Source: Glycomyces sambucus
GTDB lineage: Bacteria; Actinomycetota; Actinomycetes; Mycobacteriales; Micromonosporaceae
Reading direction: 5' to 3'
NCBI RefSeq assembly: GCF_900102815.1
Contig: NZ_FNGF01000011.1
Span: 19,581-83,580 of the forward strand
Length of the DNA: 64,000 bases
A program made the position numbers and the translations under genes. Positions 50,957-60,125 of the stretch are shown here, piece after piece (positions within the stretch are counted from its first letter, which is position 1; every line of letters starts with the position of its first letter). The notes below the pieces were generated by a model. That model worked only from the letters and a program-made list of their open reading frames with translations, made no database searches and was not told where the DNA came from.

Positions 50957-52480
50957 GTGGCCCCCGTGCGCCGCGGCGGCGGGGACCGTGCCGATCTCCT
51001 CGCCCTCGCCGAGGACCACGAACTGGCCCATCATCCCCGAGTCCTCGTGGGCGAGGATGTGGCAGTGGTACATGTACGGCAGGTCGGGGTCGGTGTAGTC
51101 CGCGAACCGCAGTGCCAGTTGGTACCTGCGCTGCGGCACCAGTTGGACGGTGTCCTTCCAGCCCCGCAGCCGCGGCGGCGGCTCCTCGCCGTCGACCGCG
51201 ACGACCTGGAACTGGACGTCGTGCACGTGGAAGTTGTGCATGTAGCCGTCCGCGTTGCTCACCTCCCACAGCTCCACGGTGCCCTCGCGGACGCCGAAGT
51301 CGATGCGCTGGAGGTCCATCGCCTCGCCGTTGATCTGGTTGAAGCCCGAGAGGGAGAACTCGCGCTCCTCGACGGCCTCGGCCGGGTCGAGGTCGGGCGC
51401 GGCGCCCATGGCCGCCGGGACCTCGGTGTCGTCGGTCAGGGTCTCGGCAGCCCGGAACTCGCAGACGTCGAGCAGGTCGTCGGCGCCGTTGACGCGTCCG
51501 AGCGGGGACGTGTAGCCCTCGTCGGCCGGGTACGAGCGGAGCACGGCGGTCTCGCCGGGGGCGAACGCGACGACGATCTCGGCGCGCTCGCCGGGGGAGA
51601 GCTGGAGCCGGTCGGTCTCCCACGCCTCGGGGAGGAGGCCGCCGTCGGTGGCGATGAGCCGGAACGCGCGGTCGTCGTCGAACCCGAAGTTGTACAGGCG
51701 CGAGACCGAGCCGTTGAGCAGCCGCAGCCGCACCAGGCGGGTGGTGACGTCGACGTAGGGGCCGAGGGTGCCGTTGACGGTGATCTGGTCGCCGAGGATG
51801 CCCTGCATGCTGAGGAACGAGCCGCCGTCCTCGAACTGATTGTCGCCGTCGAGGTTCCGGTCCTGCACGATCATCGGCAGGTCGTCCACGCCGTAGGTCG
51901 CGGGCAGGGGCAGCGCCTCCGACTCCTCGTCGTCGACGATGAACATCCCGGCCAGGCCCTTGTACACGTGGCTCCCGGTGCGCCCGTGCGGGTGCGGGTG
52001 GTACCAGAGGGTGGCCGCGGGCTGGTTGAGCGTCCACTGGGGAGTCCACGAGCCGCCGGGCTCGACCTCCTGGTGGGGGCCGCCGTCCATGACCGCGGGC
52101 AGGTGCATGCCGTGCCAGTGGATCGAGGTGCCCTCGTCGAGCCCGTTGTACACCGAGAACGCGACCTCCTCGCCGCGCTTGGCGCGGATGGTGGGGCCGA
52201 GGAAGTTCCCGTTGACGCCCCAGGTCGCGGTCTCGCGGCCCTCCTTCAGGGGGGTGGTGCCGGACTTGATCTCCAGATTGAACACGCGGGCGCCGGAGGG
52301 GTCGTCGGTCGACTCGGCGAGCGGGGGGATCGCGAGTGGGGTGGCGAAGTCGATCTTCCCGGAGGTGTCGAGCTTCGCGTCGGCCCAGAAGTACGCGACG
52401 GTCCCGGCGCCGCCGAGCGCGATCGCGCCCACGCCGCCGGCGCCGATGAGGGTCCACTTCAGTGCTGTACGCCGCTTCAT
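50954..52480 (-). CDS. Tat-exported multicopper oxidase (CotA / bilirubin-oxidase-like)
   Basis: 508 residues. The N-terminal MKRRTALKW...ALGGAGTVAYFW carries a twin-arginine and a hydrophobic segment, so it is exported folded. All four copper motifs are there: HWHG (121-124), HPHPHG (161-166), NFHVHDVQF (about 405) and HCHILAHEDSGMM (about 470; the last Met is the axial type 1 ligand). It oxidises phenols, metals or Cu(I) with O2. The terminal HGGH and Met-poor sequence do not point strongly to copper export defence. A palindrome about 98 bp upstream may control it. Confidence 0.92.
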   Translation of the reverse strand: MKRRTALKWTLIGAGGVGAIALGGAGTVAYFWADAKLDTSGKIDFATPLAIPPLAESTDDPSGARVFNLEIKSGTTPLKEGRETATWGVNGNFLGPTIRAKRGEEVAFSVYNGLDEGTSIHWHGMHLPAVMDGGPHQEVEPGGSWTPQWTLNQPAATLWYHPHPHGRTGSHVYKGLAGMFIVDDEESEALPLPATYGVDDLPMIVQDRNLDGDNQFEDGGSFLSMQGILGDQITVNGTLGPYVDVTTRLVRLRLLNGSVSRLYNFGFDDDRAFRLIATDGGLLPEAWETDRLQLSPGERAEIVVAFAPGETAVLRSYPADEGYTSPLGRVNGADDLLDVCEFRAAETLTDDTEVPAAMGAAPDLDPAEAVEEREFSLSGFNQINGEAMDLQRIDFGVREGTVELWEVSNADGYMHNFHVHDVQFQVVAVDGEEPPPRLRGWKDTVQLVPQRRYQLALRFADYTDPDLPYMYHCHILAHEDSGMMGQFVVLGEGEEIGTVPAAAAHGGH

Positions 52481-52577
52481 GGACGCAATGTTCGCGGCGC
52501 GGCCGCCTGATCGCATCGGGCCGGAGAAGACAATGCGCGTACACCCACAGGGCTACGCGGGCACCGGGAGTCAACCT

Positions 52578-52593
52578 CCGGTATCGATACCGG
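52578..52593. promoter_or_regulatory. 16-bp palindrome CCGGTATCGATACCGG upstream of the multicopper oxidase
   Basis: Perfect 8+8 palindrome; it runs into TACCGGG-AAT-GCCCGTA, a second imperfect dyad. The TAC/GGG...CCC/GTA form recalls copper-responsive CsoR-type operators. It sits 98 bp upstream of the oxidase start, in the 187-bp space behind the LAL gene. Confidence 0.45.
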
Positions 52594-52667
52594 GAATGCC
52601 CGTACACCGGTCGGCGCACGCGGCCGGCCCGCCGCCGGGGCGCGGCGCCGGCATCACCGCTGGAGGG

Positions 52668-55600
52668 TCACTCCTCGGTGAGGTAGCCGCGGAGGTGGGC
52701 GGCGTTCACCGCGGCCGCGCGGCCGGCGACCTGGAGCTTCGCCATGGCCCGCGACAGGTGCACGCTGACGGTCTTCTCGGAGATGAACAGCTCCGCGCCG
52801 ATCTGCCGGTTCGTCAGGCCCCGCGCGACCAGGCGCAGCACCCCGAGCTCGCGCGGCGTCAGCAGCGCCGGGGCCGGGACCGCCGTGTCGTCGAGGCGGG
52901 CCCGCTCGGCGAGGGCGCGCAGTTCCGCCTGGAGCGGTTCGGCCCCCAGCTCGCGCGCGGTGCGCTCGGCCGCGAACAGCGCCTCCGCGGCCTGCACCCG
53001 CGCGTCGGCACCGGTGGCGGCGAGCAGGGCCTCGGCGAGGCGCCAGCGCGCGTACGCCTGCCGGTACGGCTCGGCCCAGTCCCGGGCCGGTCCCGCCGCG
53101 TTCAGGTCGGCGTCGGTGAGGAGCGCGTAGGTCTGGGAGGCGAGCGGGTCGGTGAGCGCGAGGTCGAGGCGTTCCTGCTCGGAGAGCGCCGGGACCGGGT
53201 CGGGGTCCGGTTCGGTTGCGGCCGTGCCGGTCTGGGCGGCGATGGCGGTGCGGTAGTCGAAGGCGTCGGCGGCGGCCCGCCACAGGGCGGGGTCGCCGTC
53301 GCCGTCGAGGCGGGAGGCTTCGGCGTCGAGCTGGGCGGCCCAGGCGACGCCTTCAGGGCCGAGGGTGCCCGAGAGGGGCTGGCCGTGCTCCAGGAAGAAC
53401 CGGCCGCGCTCGGTGAGGCGTTCGCCCGCGGCGACGGCGTCCTTCGCTCCGGCGGTGTCGCCGTCGCGGCGGCGGGTGTGGGCGAGGTCGGCGGCGGCGC
53501 CGACGCCGGCGGCGCACACGGAGACGCCCGCGAGGTAGTAGCCCTTCATGCGGGTCATCCACTCGGTGGCGCGCTCGACGCGGCGGACCGCGTCGGCGGG
53601 CCGGCCGCGCCAGCGGTCGAGTTCGGCGCCGCAGAGGGTGGCGAGGGCGAGGACCTGGCCGTCGAGCTGCCACCGGTCGGCGAGGTAGTCGAGGCGGCGG
53701 TCGGCGGTCTCGAAGCGGCCGCGGGCGACGTCGACGAGGAGGACGGCGGCGGCGAGGCGGGTGAGGACGACGCCGGGGAGGACGCTGGAGGCCATCTCGC
53801 CGTTCGCGTCGACCGCCTCCCAGCGGCCGAGCATGTAGTTGCAGATGACCTGGCGGACGGCGATCTCGACGCCGTAGCCGCTCCACCGGTCGCCGGTGCG
53901 GCGGCCGAGTTCGGCGCCGCGGTCGAAGTGCGCGATGGCCTCGGAGAGGCGGGCGGCCTCGATGAGGACCAGGCCGTTGCTGAAGTGGGCGCGGAGTTCG
54001 ACCTCGTGCCAGTCGAGGCCGCGGACGAGGTCGAGGGCCTCGTTGTTGCGGGCGAGGGAGCGTTCGACGGTGTGCTCGCCGCGGCGGTGCGCGGCGACGG
54101 TGTCGGTGAGGATCGCGTCGGCCTTCGCGGCGCGGGCGGCGCACACCTCGTCGGGGTCGCGGTCCGGGTCGCCGATGACGGCGTCGGCGGTCGCGATCGC
54201 GGCGGCGGTCCAGGCGGCGGCCTCCTCGTGGCGGCGGTTGGAGTAGACGGTGCGGGCGACGACGGCCTGCGCCCACGCCTTGACCGAGCGGGGCTCCTCG
54301 TCCTTGACGAGTTCCCATGCCTCCCAGGCGACCTGGTGCGCCTGGGCTTCGTCGCCCTCGATGGTGAGGAGGTGCTTGGCGTACTTGCGGCGGGTGGAGG
54401 CGCCGAGGATGGGGTCGCCGGAGGCGTCGGCGATGCGCACGGCGGCCGCGGAGTAGGACTGGGCGCGCTTGATCTCGCCGGACGCTTCGGCGTTGGCGGC
54501 GGCGCGGGTGGTCAGGCGCAGTTCGGTGAGGCCGTCGGGCCGCTGGGCGGCGGGCACGCGCTCGAACAGGGCGAGGGCCCGTTCGAGGTGCAGGAGGGCC
54601 TCGGCGGGGGCGGCGAGCTCGACTGCCTCGTTCGCGGCGCGCACCGACGCGGCGAGGGCGCAGCGCAGGTCCCCGGACTCGTAGGCGTGGTGGGCGAGTT
54701 CGGCCTCGGCGCCCTTGCCGTCGTCGCCGGCGAGGGATTCGGCGATCTTCTGGTGGTACCGGATGCGTTCGCCCGGAAGGAGGTCGGAGTAGACGGCCTC
54801 GCCGAGGAGGGCGTGGCGGAACGCGTACGTGTCGGGGCTCTTCTGCGCGATGATGCCGTGCGAGATCGCGGCGCGCAGGGCCTCGTCGAGTTCGCGCTCG
54901 TGGCGCAGGCCGGTCTCGTCGAGCATCGACCAGGCGGCGGCGTTCAGGCGCCGGTAGGTGAAGCGGCGGCCCAGGACGGAGGCGAGGCGGACGACGCCGC
55001 GGGCGGCGTCGGGGAGGCGTTCGAGGCGGGCGAGCAGGACCTCGGCGAGTTCGAAGGTGACCGTGTGGGTCTCGGCGGCGGCGAGTTCCTCGGCGAGGAA
55101 CGCGTTCCCCTCGGAGGCGGCCGCGATCTTGGAGACGGAGACCTCGTCGAGCCCAGTGTTGAGCTCACGCACGAAGTCGGCGGCGTGCTGGGCGTCGAAC
55201 GGGTCGATCTGGAGGCGCTGGACGGCCGGGAGGCGCACGAGTTCGGCGAGGAGGGGGCGCAGGGGGTGGCCGCGGTGGACGGCGTCGGCCCGGTAGGAGC
55301 CGAGGATGAGGAGGCGCTGGCCGGTGAGGCGGGAGGTGAGGAACGCGAGGAGGTCGCGGCTGGAGCGGTCGGCCCAGTGGAGGTCTTCGAGGGTGATGAC
55401 GACGGTGCGGTCCGAGGCGAGGTCGGCGAGCGCGGCGTGGAACGCCTCGAAGAGGCCGAGCCGCCCGAGGTCCCCGTCGGCCGTGCCGGGGTGGCCGGGA
55501 AGGAGCGGGCGGAGGCCGGGGTGCGCGGCGACGAGGTCGGGCTCGTCGCGGGCGAGGGCGCCGACGATCTCGGCGAAGGGGAGGTAGGGGAGGGCCGAGT

Positions 55601-55826
55601 CGGCCGTGTCGAGGCAGTGGCCGGTGACGGTGAGGACACCGTCACCGGCGCTGTCGTTGAAATCGTGGAGGAGCCGGGTCTTGCCGACCCCGGCGTCCCC
55701 CGAGACCAGGACCGTCGCCGGTCGACCCGTCTTCGCGGCGTCGAGCGCGTCGCGCAGCGCGGCGAGCTCGGCGTCGCGGGCGAAGAGCGGGAGGTCGGAA
55801 CCTAGGCGCGGCATGTCTGCAATCAT
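52668..55826 (-). CDS. Large ATP-binding LuxR-type (LAL) transcriptional regulator
   Basis: 1052 residues. It starts with an AAA-type P-loop (VLVSGDAGVGKTRLLHDF, Walker A about 40) and Walker B/sensor (RTVVITLEDLHWADRSSRDLL, about 142), continues through a TPR-like middle part of about 550 residues and ends in a LuxR helix-turn-helix (LLTPRELGVLRLVARGLTNRQIGAELFISEKTVSVHLSRAMAKL). LAL regulators sense ligands through the middle part and control antibiotic or sugar genes in actinobacteria. ATG 55826 lies nine bases after the preceding stop; ATG 55814 is alternative. Target unknown. Confidence 0.94.
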   Translation of the reverse strand: MIADMPRLGSDLPLFARDAELAALRDALDAAKTGRPATVLVSGDAGVGKTRLLHDFNDSAGDGVLTVTGHCLDTADSALPYLPFAEIVGALARDEPDLVAAHPGLRPLLPGHPGTADGDLGRLGLFEAFHAALADLASDRTVVITLEDLHWADRSSRDLLAFLTSRLTGQRLLILGSYRADAVHRGHPLRPLLAELVRLPAVQRLQIDPFDAQHAADFVRELNTGLDEVSVSKIAAASEGNAFLAEELAAAETHTVTFELAEVLLARLERLPDAARGVVRLASVLGRRFTYRRLNAAAWSMLDETGLRHERELDEALRAAISHGIIAQKSPDTYAFRHALLGEAVYSDLLPGERIRYHQKIAESLAGDDGKGAEAELAHHAYESGDLRCALAASVRAANEAVELAAPAEALLHLERALALFERVPAAQRPDGLTELRLTTRAAANAEASGEIKRAQSYSAAAVRIADASGDPILGASTRRKYAKHLLTIEGDEAQAHQVAWEAWELVKDEEPRSVKAWAQAVVARTVYSNRRHEEAAAWTAAAIATADAVIGDPDRDPDEVCAARAAKADAILTDTVAAHRRGEHTVERSLARNNEALDLVRGLDWHEVELRAHFSNGLVLIEAARLSEAIAHFDRGAELGRRTGDRWSGYGVEIAVRQVICNYMLGRWEAVDANGEMASSVLPGVVLTRLAAAVLLVDVARGRFETADRRLDYLADRWQLDGQVLALATLCGAELDRWRGRPADAVRRVERATEWMTRMKGYYLAGVSVCAAGVGAAADLAHTRRRDGDTAGAKDAVAAGERLTERGRFFLEHGQPLSGTLGPEGVAWAAQLDAEASRLDGDGDPALWRAAADAFDYRTAIAAQTGTAATEPDPDPVPALSEQERLDLALTDPLASQTYALLTDADLNAAGPARDWAEPYRQAYARWRLAEALLAATGADARVQAAEALFAAERTARELGAEPLQAELRALAERARLDDTAVPAPALLTPRELGVLRLVARGLTNRQIGAELFISEKTVSVHLSRAMAKLQVAGRAAAVNAAHLRGYLTEE

Positions 55827-55835
55827 GACACGCCC

Positions 55836-56057
55836 TTAGGACACGGCGGTCCGGTCGTTTCGGCCGGCCTCCTCGTGGCGCAGGCCCAGGGCCTTGGCGA
55901 CGCGGCCGGCGACGCCGGCGTGCCGGACGTGGCTGCCCGCGCGGCGGGTCTCCTTGGCGGCCTTGAGGAGGCGGCGGGCCTGGCGCTCGTTCTCGGCGTC
56001 CTTGCGGAGCTCCTCGGAGCGGGCGTAGTGCAGGTAGTGCAGGTCGAAGTCGTTCAT
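55836..56057 (-). CDS. Small basic helical protein upstream of the LAL regulator
   Basis: 73 residues (MNDFDLHYLHYARSEELRKDAENERQARRLLKAAKE...), highly charged, helical, without a membrane segment. A GAAGGAACGAAG ribosome-binding site precedes ATG 56057, and the gene ends nine bases before the LAL start, so the two are made from the same mRNA. The LHYLHYARSEELRKDAENER segment looks like a conserved helix and may bind the regulator; function unknown. Not seen as a known family. Confidence 0.7.
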   Translation of the reverse strand: MNDFDLHYLHYARSEELRKDAENERQARRLLKAAKETRRAGSHVRHAGVAGRVAKALGLRHEEAGRNDRTAVS

Positions 56058-56163
56058 CTTCGTTCCTTCGGTGTCGGTGGCCGGCGTTTCCGGCCTGACA
56101 CCAATACTCGTGCTGAGGCCCGGAGGGGGGCATCAGGCGTCCGCGTCGAAGCCGCCCGCATAC

Positions 56164-56207
56164 CCCTTACTTCCGGGCCCCGGCGCCCGCAGGGCCCTTA
56201 CTTCCGG
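56164..56207 (-). repeat. 13-bp direct repeat around the MMPL stop codon
   Basis: CCCTTACTTCCGG at 56164-56176 and 56195-56207; the second copy contains the stop codon of the MMPL gene (TTA on the plus strand). Spacing 31 bp. Confidence 0.75.
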
Positions 56208-58285
56208 CTGAGGGGCCTTACCCTGGCGAGCTTCGAGGGCTGCCAGACGGCCTTCCCGATGTCGACGGTGAGGGCCGGGACCAGCAGGGAGCGGACGATG
56301 ACGGTGTCGAGGAGCACCCCGAACGCGACCACGAACGCGATCTGCGCGAGGAACAGGATCGGCAGGACCGCGAGCGCCGAGAACGTCGCGGCGAGGACCA
56401 CCCCGGCCGAGGTGATGACCCCGCCGGTGGCGACCAGGCCCCGCAGCGTCCCGGCCTTCGTGCCGAGCCGCGCCGACTCCTCGCGGACGCGCGTCATCAG
56501 GAAGATGTTGTAGTCGATCCCGAGCGCCACGAGGAACACGAATCCGAACAGGACGACCGTCGGGTCGGCGCCGGGGAACCCGAAGAGGTGGTTGAACACC
56601 AGCGCCGAGACGCCCATGGTCGCACCGAAGGAGAGCACCACGGTGGCCGTCAGCAGCAGCGGCGCCACGATGGAGCGCAGCAGCAGCATGAGCACCAGCA
56701 GGATCACCGCGAGGACGATCGGGATGATGACCGCGCGGTCGCGCTCGGAGGTCTCCAGCGTGTCGAGCTGGATCGCGGTCGGCCCGCCCACGAGCGCGTC
56801 GGCGCCGTCGACGGCGTGCACGGCCTCGCGCAGCCGCTCGACCGTGGCCACGGCGGCGTCGGAGTCGGGCGCGTCCTCCAGGACCGCCTCGACCTCCACG
56901 AGCCCGTCCGCGACCTTGACCTGCCCCGACTGGTCCACGGACGCGGCCACGTCGGCGACACCGTCGACCTCGGCGGCCGCGAGGACCGCGTCGAGCGCGG
57001 ACTCGTTCGCGATGATCACCGCGGGCGCGCCGGAGCCGCCCGGGAAGTGCTCGGCGAGGACCTCCTGGCCCGCGACCGAGTCGACGTCGGTGAGGAACAC
57101 CTCGGTCTGCGCGGTGCCGTCCGCCTTGAGCTGCACCATGAACGCCGCGGCGATCACCAGGCCCGCGGCCGTGGTCATCCAGACGACGCGCGGGCGGCGG
57201 GCGACGAGCCCGGCCACGTTCGCCCACAGGCGCGAGCGGCGGCGGCCGCCCTTCGCGACGCGGCGCGGCCAGAACGCGGCCCGCCCGAAGATCGCCAGCA
57301 CCGCCGGCAGGAACGTCACCGCGGACAGGAACGCCGCGGCGATCCCGATGGCCGCCACCGGGCCGAGGCCGCGGTTCGACTCCAACTGGCTGAACAGCAG
57401 GCACAGCACGCCGAGGATGACCGTGCCCGCGGAGGCCGCGATCGGCTCGATCGTGGCGCGCAGGGCCCTGCGGACCGCGGTGAACCGGTCGAGGCCGGCG
57501 TCCAGCTCCTCGCGGAACCGGGCCACCAGGAGCAGCGCGTAGTCGGTGGCGGCGCCGAAGACGAGGATGAACAGGATGCCCTGGCTCTGGCCGTTCAGGT
57601 CGATCGCGCCCGCGTCGGCGAGCGCGTAGACCGCGGCGCTGGCGGCCGCGAGCGCGAACCCGCACGACAGCAGCACCAGCAGCGGCAGGAGCGGGGAGCG
57701 GTAGACGAGCACGAGGATCACGGCCACCACGGCGGCGGCCACGAGCAGCAGGAGGCCGTCGACGCCGCCGAACGCCTCGCCGAGGTCGGCGCCGAGCGCG
57801 GCCTGGCCGGTGACGAGGACGTCGAGCCCGTCGGGGCGGCCCTCGTCGAGGACCGAGCGGATCTGGGCGACCGCCTCGTTCTCGTCGGCGCCGGCGTCGA
57901 TGAGGACGACGAGCTGCGCGGCCTCGGCCGGGTCCTCGTCGGAGAGCTGCGGCGGGATCGGCGGCCCGGCGTTGAAGTCGAGGGCGGCGAGTGCCGCGCT
58001 CGCGGAATCGAGGTAGGCGAGGTCGGCCCCGCTCAGGCCCCCGGTACGTTCGGCGACGACGATCGCGGGCGTGGCCTCGGTGTCGTCGAAGGTCGCGCGG
58101 AGTTCGCCGACCTCGGTGGACTCCGCGGAGGAGGGCAGGAACGCGGAGCCGTCGTTGACGGCGACCTCGCTGAGCTTCCCGGCGAACGGCCCCGCGAAGG
58201 AGCCGATCGCGAGCCAGGCGAGCGCCAAGAGCGCGGGCAGGAGCCAGCGCAGTCGGCGGACGGGTTGCGGTCGTTCGGGGGCCAT
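56198..58285 (-). CDS. MMPL-family RND transporter
   Basis: 695 residues with twelve helices. Two MMPL halves: an extracytoplasmic loop after helix 1, then SPLLPLLVLLSCGFALAAASAAVYALADAG and, in the second half, GATMGVSALVFNHLFGFPGADPTVVLFGFVFLVALGIDYNIFLMTRVREE with the conserved GxDYxxxL Asp-Tyr pair. Such transporters export lipids or drugs using the proton gradient. ATG 58285 with GAGGAGA upstream. Divergent from a MarR regulator over 106 bp, so it is probably repressed by it and induced by an exported compound. Confidence 0.93.
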   Translation of the reverse strand: MAPERPQPVRRLRWLLPALLALAWLAIGSFAGPFAGKLSEVAVNDGSAFLPSSAESTEVGELRATFDDTEATPAIVVAERTGGLSGADLAYLDSASAALAALDFNAGPPIPPQLSDEDPAEAAQLVVLIDAGADENEAVAQIRSVLDEGRPDGLDVLVTGQAALGADLGEAFGGVDGLLLLVAAAVVAVILVLVYRSPLLPLLVLLSCGFALAAASAAVYALADAGAIDLNGQSQGILFILVFGAATDYALLLVARFREELDAGLDRFTAVRRALRATIEPIAASAGTVILGVLCLLFSQLESNRGLGPVAAIGIAAAFLSAVTFLPAVLAIFGRAAFWPRRVAKGGRRRSRLWANVAGLVARRPRVVWMTTAAGLVIAAAFMVQLKADGTAQTEVFLTDVDSVAGQEVLAEHFPGGSGAPAVIIANESALDAVLAAAEVDGVADVAASVDQSGQVKVADGLVEVEAVLEDAPDSDAAVATVERLREAVHAVDGADALVGGPTAIQLDTLETSERDRAVIIPIVLAVILLVLMLLLRSIVAPLLLTATVVLSFGATMGVSALVFNHLFGFPGADPTVVLFGFVFLVALGIDYNIFLMTRVREESARLGTKAGTLRGLVATGGVITSAGVVLAATFSALAVLPILFLAQIAFVVAFGVLLDTVIVRSLLVPALTVDIGKAVWQPSKLARVRPLSRK

Positions 58286-58310
58286 GCGGGTCTCCTCGCG
58301 TCGCGACGGG

Positions 58311-58346
58311 TCGATCATTCCATCGACGGATAATTCGATGATCGAA
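58311..58346. promoter_or_regulatory. MarR operator region, TTCGAT-G-ATCGAA and flanking dyad
   Basis: Perfect 13-bp palindrome TTCGATGATCGAA (58334-58346) and a larger dyad TCGATCAT (58311-58318) / ATGATCGA (58338-58345). Both are in the AT-richer divergent promoter of the MMPL and MarR genes; this is where a MarR dimer would block both promoters. Confidence 0.6.
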
Positions 58347-58391
58347 ATAGTAGACTGCATGCGGACCACGGACACGGATAGGACGGCGCGT

Positions 58392-58895
58392 ATGACCCAC
58401 GACACCGACGGTGGCGGACCGACCGACAGGGACCTGTCGCGGCTGCTCCAGAACCTCAACGTCGAGTCGGACCGGTACGCCGAGCGCTTCGGCGCCAAGC
58501 ACGGCCTCCACCGCACCGACGTCAACGCCCTCGCCCTCATCATGGAGGCCGCCCGCCTCGGCGCCCCCATGTCCCCCTCCGCGCTCGCCAAGGAGCTGGG
58601 CCTCAGCCCCTCGGCCACTACCGCGCTCATCGACCGGCTCGAAGCCCTCGGGCACGTCGAGCGCGGCCGCCCCGCCGGCGACCGCCGCCGCGTGGCCCTC
58701 GAAGTGCCCGCCGCGGCCGTGGAGGCCAACCGGCACCTGTTCACGCCGCTCGCGATGGCGTTCAGCGAGTCGTGGACCGGCTTCACCGCCGAGGAGCGCG
58801 CGGTCGTCGCGCGGTTCCTCGCCGTCAGCACCGAGACGATGAAGGCCGTCAGCGCCGAGGCGCAGGATCAGCCGCGCGACCAGCGGCGCCGGTAG
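58392..58895 (+). CDS. MarR-family transcriptional regulator
   Basis: 167 residues from ATG 58392. Winged helix: DVNALALIMEAARLGAPMSPSALAKELGLSPSATTALIDRLEALGHVERGRPAGDRRRVALEVP (residues about 38-100), with dimerising helices at both ends. It is divergent from the MMPL transporter, the usual drug-responsive arrangement. ATG 58359 upstream would add 11 residues and cannot be excluded. Its last 28 bp overlap, tail to tail, the 3' end of the photolyase gene. Confidence 0.92.
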   Translation: MTHDTDGGGPTDRDLSRLLQNLNVESDRYAERFGAKHGLHRTDVNALALIMEAARLGAPMSPSALAKELGLSPSATTALIDRLEALGHVERGRPAGDRRRVALEVPAAAVEANRHLFTPLAMAFSESWTGFTAEERAVVARFLAVSTETMKAVSAEAQDQPRDQRRR

Positions 58896-60043
58896 GCCCC
58901 GTCCGGGTCGAACCGGCCGGCCTGGCGCTCGTGGTTGAAGCCGCGGTTGGGGCGCGTGTCGTTCCCGGTCCCGGCCGTCCACTGCCAGTTGCCCGCGTTG
59001 TTCGCCTCGTCGTAGTCGACCAGGTGCGCGGCGAAGTGCGCCTCGCCGTCGCGCCAGTCCAGGCCGAGGGTCTTGACCAGGTATCCGGCGGTGATGAGCC
59101 GGGCCCGGTTGTGCATCCAGCCCTCGGCGTGGAGCTGGCGCATCCCGGCGTCGACGATGTCGATCCCGGTGGTGGCGGTCCGCCACGCCTCCAGGGCCGT
59201 CAGGTCCGCCTCCCAGTCGGTCCGCGCCCCGGGCTTGTACGGCTGGTCGGGGAGGTCGGGGAACGCGTTGAGGACCTGGAGGTGGAAGTCCCGCCAGCAC
59301 AACTGCCGGACCATCGCCTCGGGCAGGCGCGGGTCGGCGGCGAGCTCGCGGGCCGACAGGCACCCGAGGGCGAGGTACGGGCTGAGGCGGGAGGTCCGGT
59401 CCCCGGCCAGGTCGTCATGGTGCTCGGCGTAGTCCGCCGAGTCCGGCGCCCACTCGTCGAGGCGCGCGAGCCCGGCCCGCTCGCCGCCGCGCGGCAGCTC
59501 CTCGGCGGTCGGTTCGGCGGGCGCGAGGTCGTGCGAGTCGGGCAGGTCGGGGACGTCGAGGCGGTCGGGTTCGGGCGCCGTCGCACGCCAGCGGACCTGC
59601 GACCAGGCGCGCCAGTACGGGGTGAAGACCTTGTAGTGGTCGCCGCCGCCGCTGGGCAGCAGCCGCCCGGGCTCGACCACGGCCGGGCCGGGGGTGACCT
59701 GGAGTTCGGCGTCCGCCCCGAGGCGTTCGAGGAGGCCGGCGGCGAACTTTCCGGCGTCCGAGGCGCACACGACGAGGTCGGCGCCGGTGGCCTTCCACAC
59801 GTCCGCGACCTGCTCGGCGGTGTCGCCGGAGCGGACCACGAGGTCCCCGCCGAGGCCCCGCAGGGACTCGCGCAGGTCGTCGAGGGCGTCGAGCAGGAAC
59901 GCGCGCTGGTTCCCGTTCGTGGCGCGGGCCGGATCGTCCACGTACAGCGGGACCACCCGCCCGGCCTCGCAGGCCGCGGCCAGGGCCGGGTTGTCGTGGA
60001 CGCGCAGGTCGCGCGTGAACAGCAGGACGGCGGTGCGGGTCAT
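58868..60043 (-). CDS. Deoxyribodipyrimidine photolyase, short C terminus
   Basis: 391 residues, somewhat short for the family. The N-terminal antenna domain begins TAVLLFTRDLRVHDNPAL; the FAD-binding part has DRTSRLSPYLALGCLS, QLCWRDFHLQVL, GMRQLHAEGWMHNRARLITAGYLVKTLGLDWRDGE and VDYDEANNAGNWQW, so flavin and electron-relay residues are there. It repairs cyclobutane pyrimidine dimers in light. The normal end RRWxPEL...EPW is cut to RRRWSRG: the frame stops inside the convergent MarR gene (28-bp overlap). Function may still be retained. Confidence 0.92.
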   Translation of the reverse strand: MTRTAVLLFTRDLRVHDNPALAAACEAGRVVPLYVDDPARATNGNQRAFLLDALDDLRESLRGLGGDLVVRSGDTAEQVADVWKATGADLVVCASDAGKFAAGLLERLGADAELQVTPGPAVVEPGRLLPSGGGDHYKVFTPYWRAWSQVRWRATAPEPDRLDVPDLPDSHDLAPAEPTAEELPRGGERAGLARLDEWAPDSADYAEHHDDLAGDRTSRLSPYLALGCLSARELAADPRLPEAMVRQLCWRDFHLQVLNAFPDLPDQPYKPGARTDWEADLTALEAWRTATTGIDIVDAGMRQLHAEGWMHNRARLITAGYLVKTLGLDWRDGEAHFAAHLVDYDEANNAGNWQWTAGTGNDTRPNRGFNHERQAGRFDPDGAYRRRWSRG

Positions 60044-60125
60044 CGGCGGCTCCCAAGCAGGGCCGACCGGGGCGGGCGGCCCTGGAAAGCCTAGCGACCG
60101 GGCCCGCCCGCCGCGGGGAGGCGCG

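Noticed and set aside
51939..55805. Long plus-strand frame of about 1288 codons opposite the multicopper oxidase and LAL genes
   Set aside because: Low-complexity Gly/Val/Glu composition, spans two genes on the other strand; a shadow of third-position GC.
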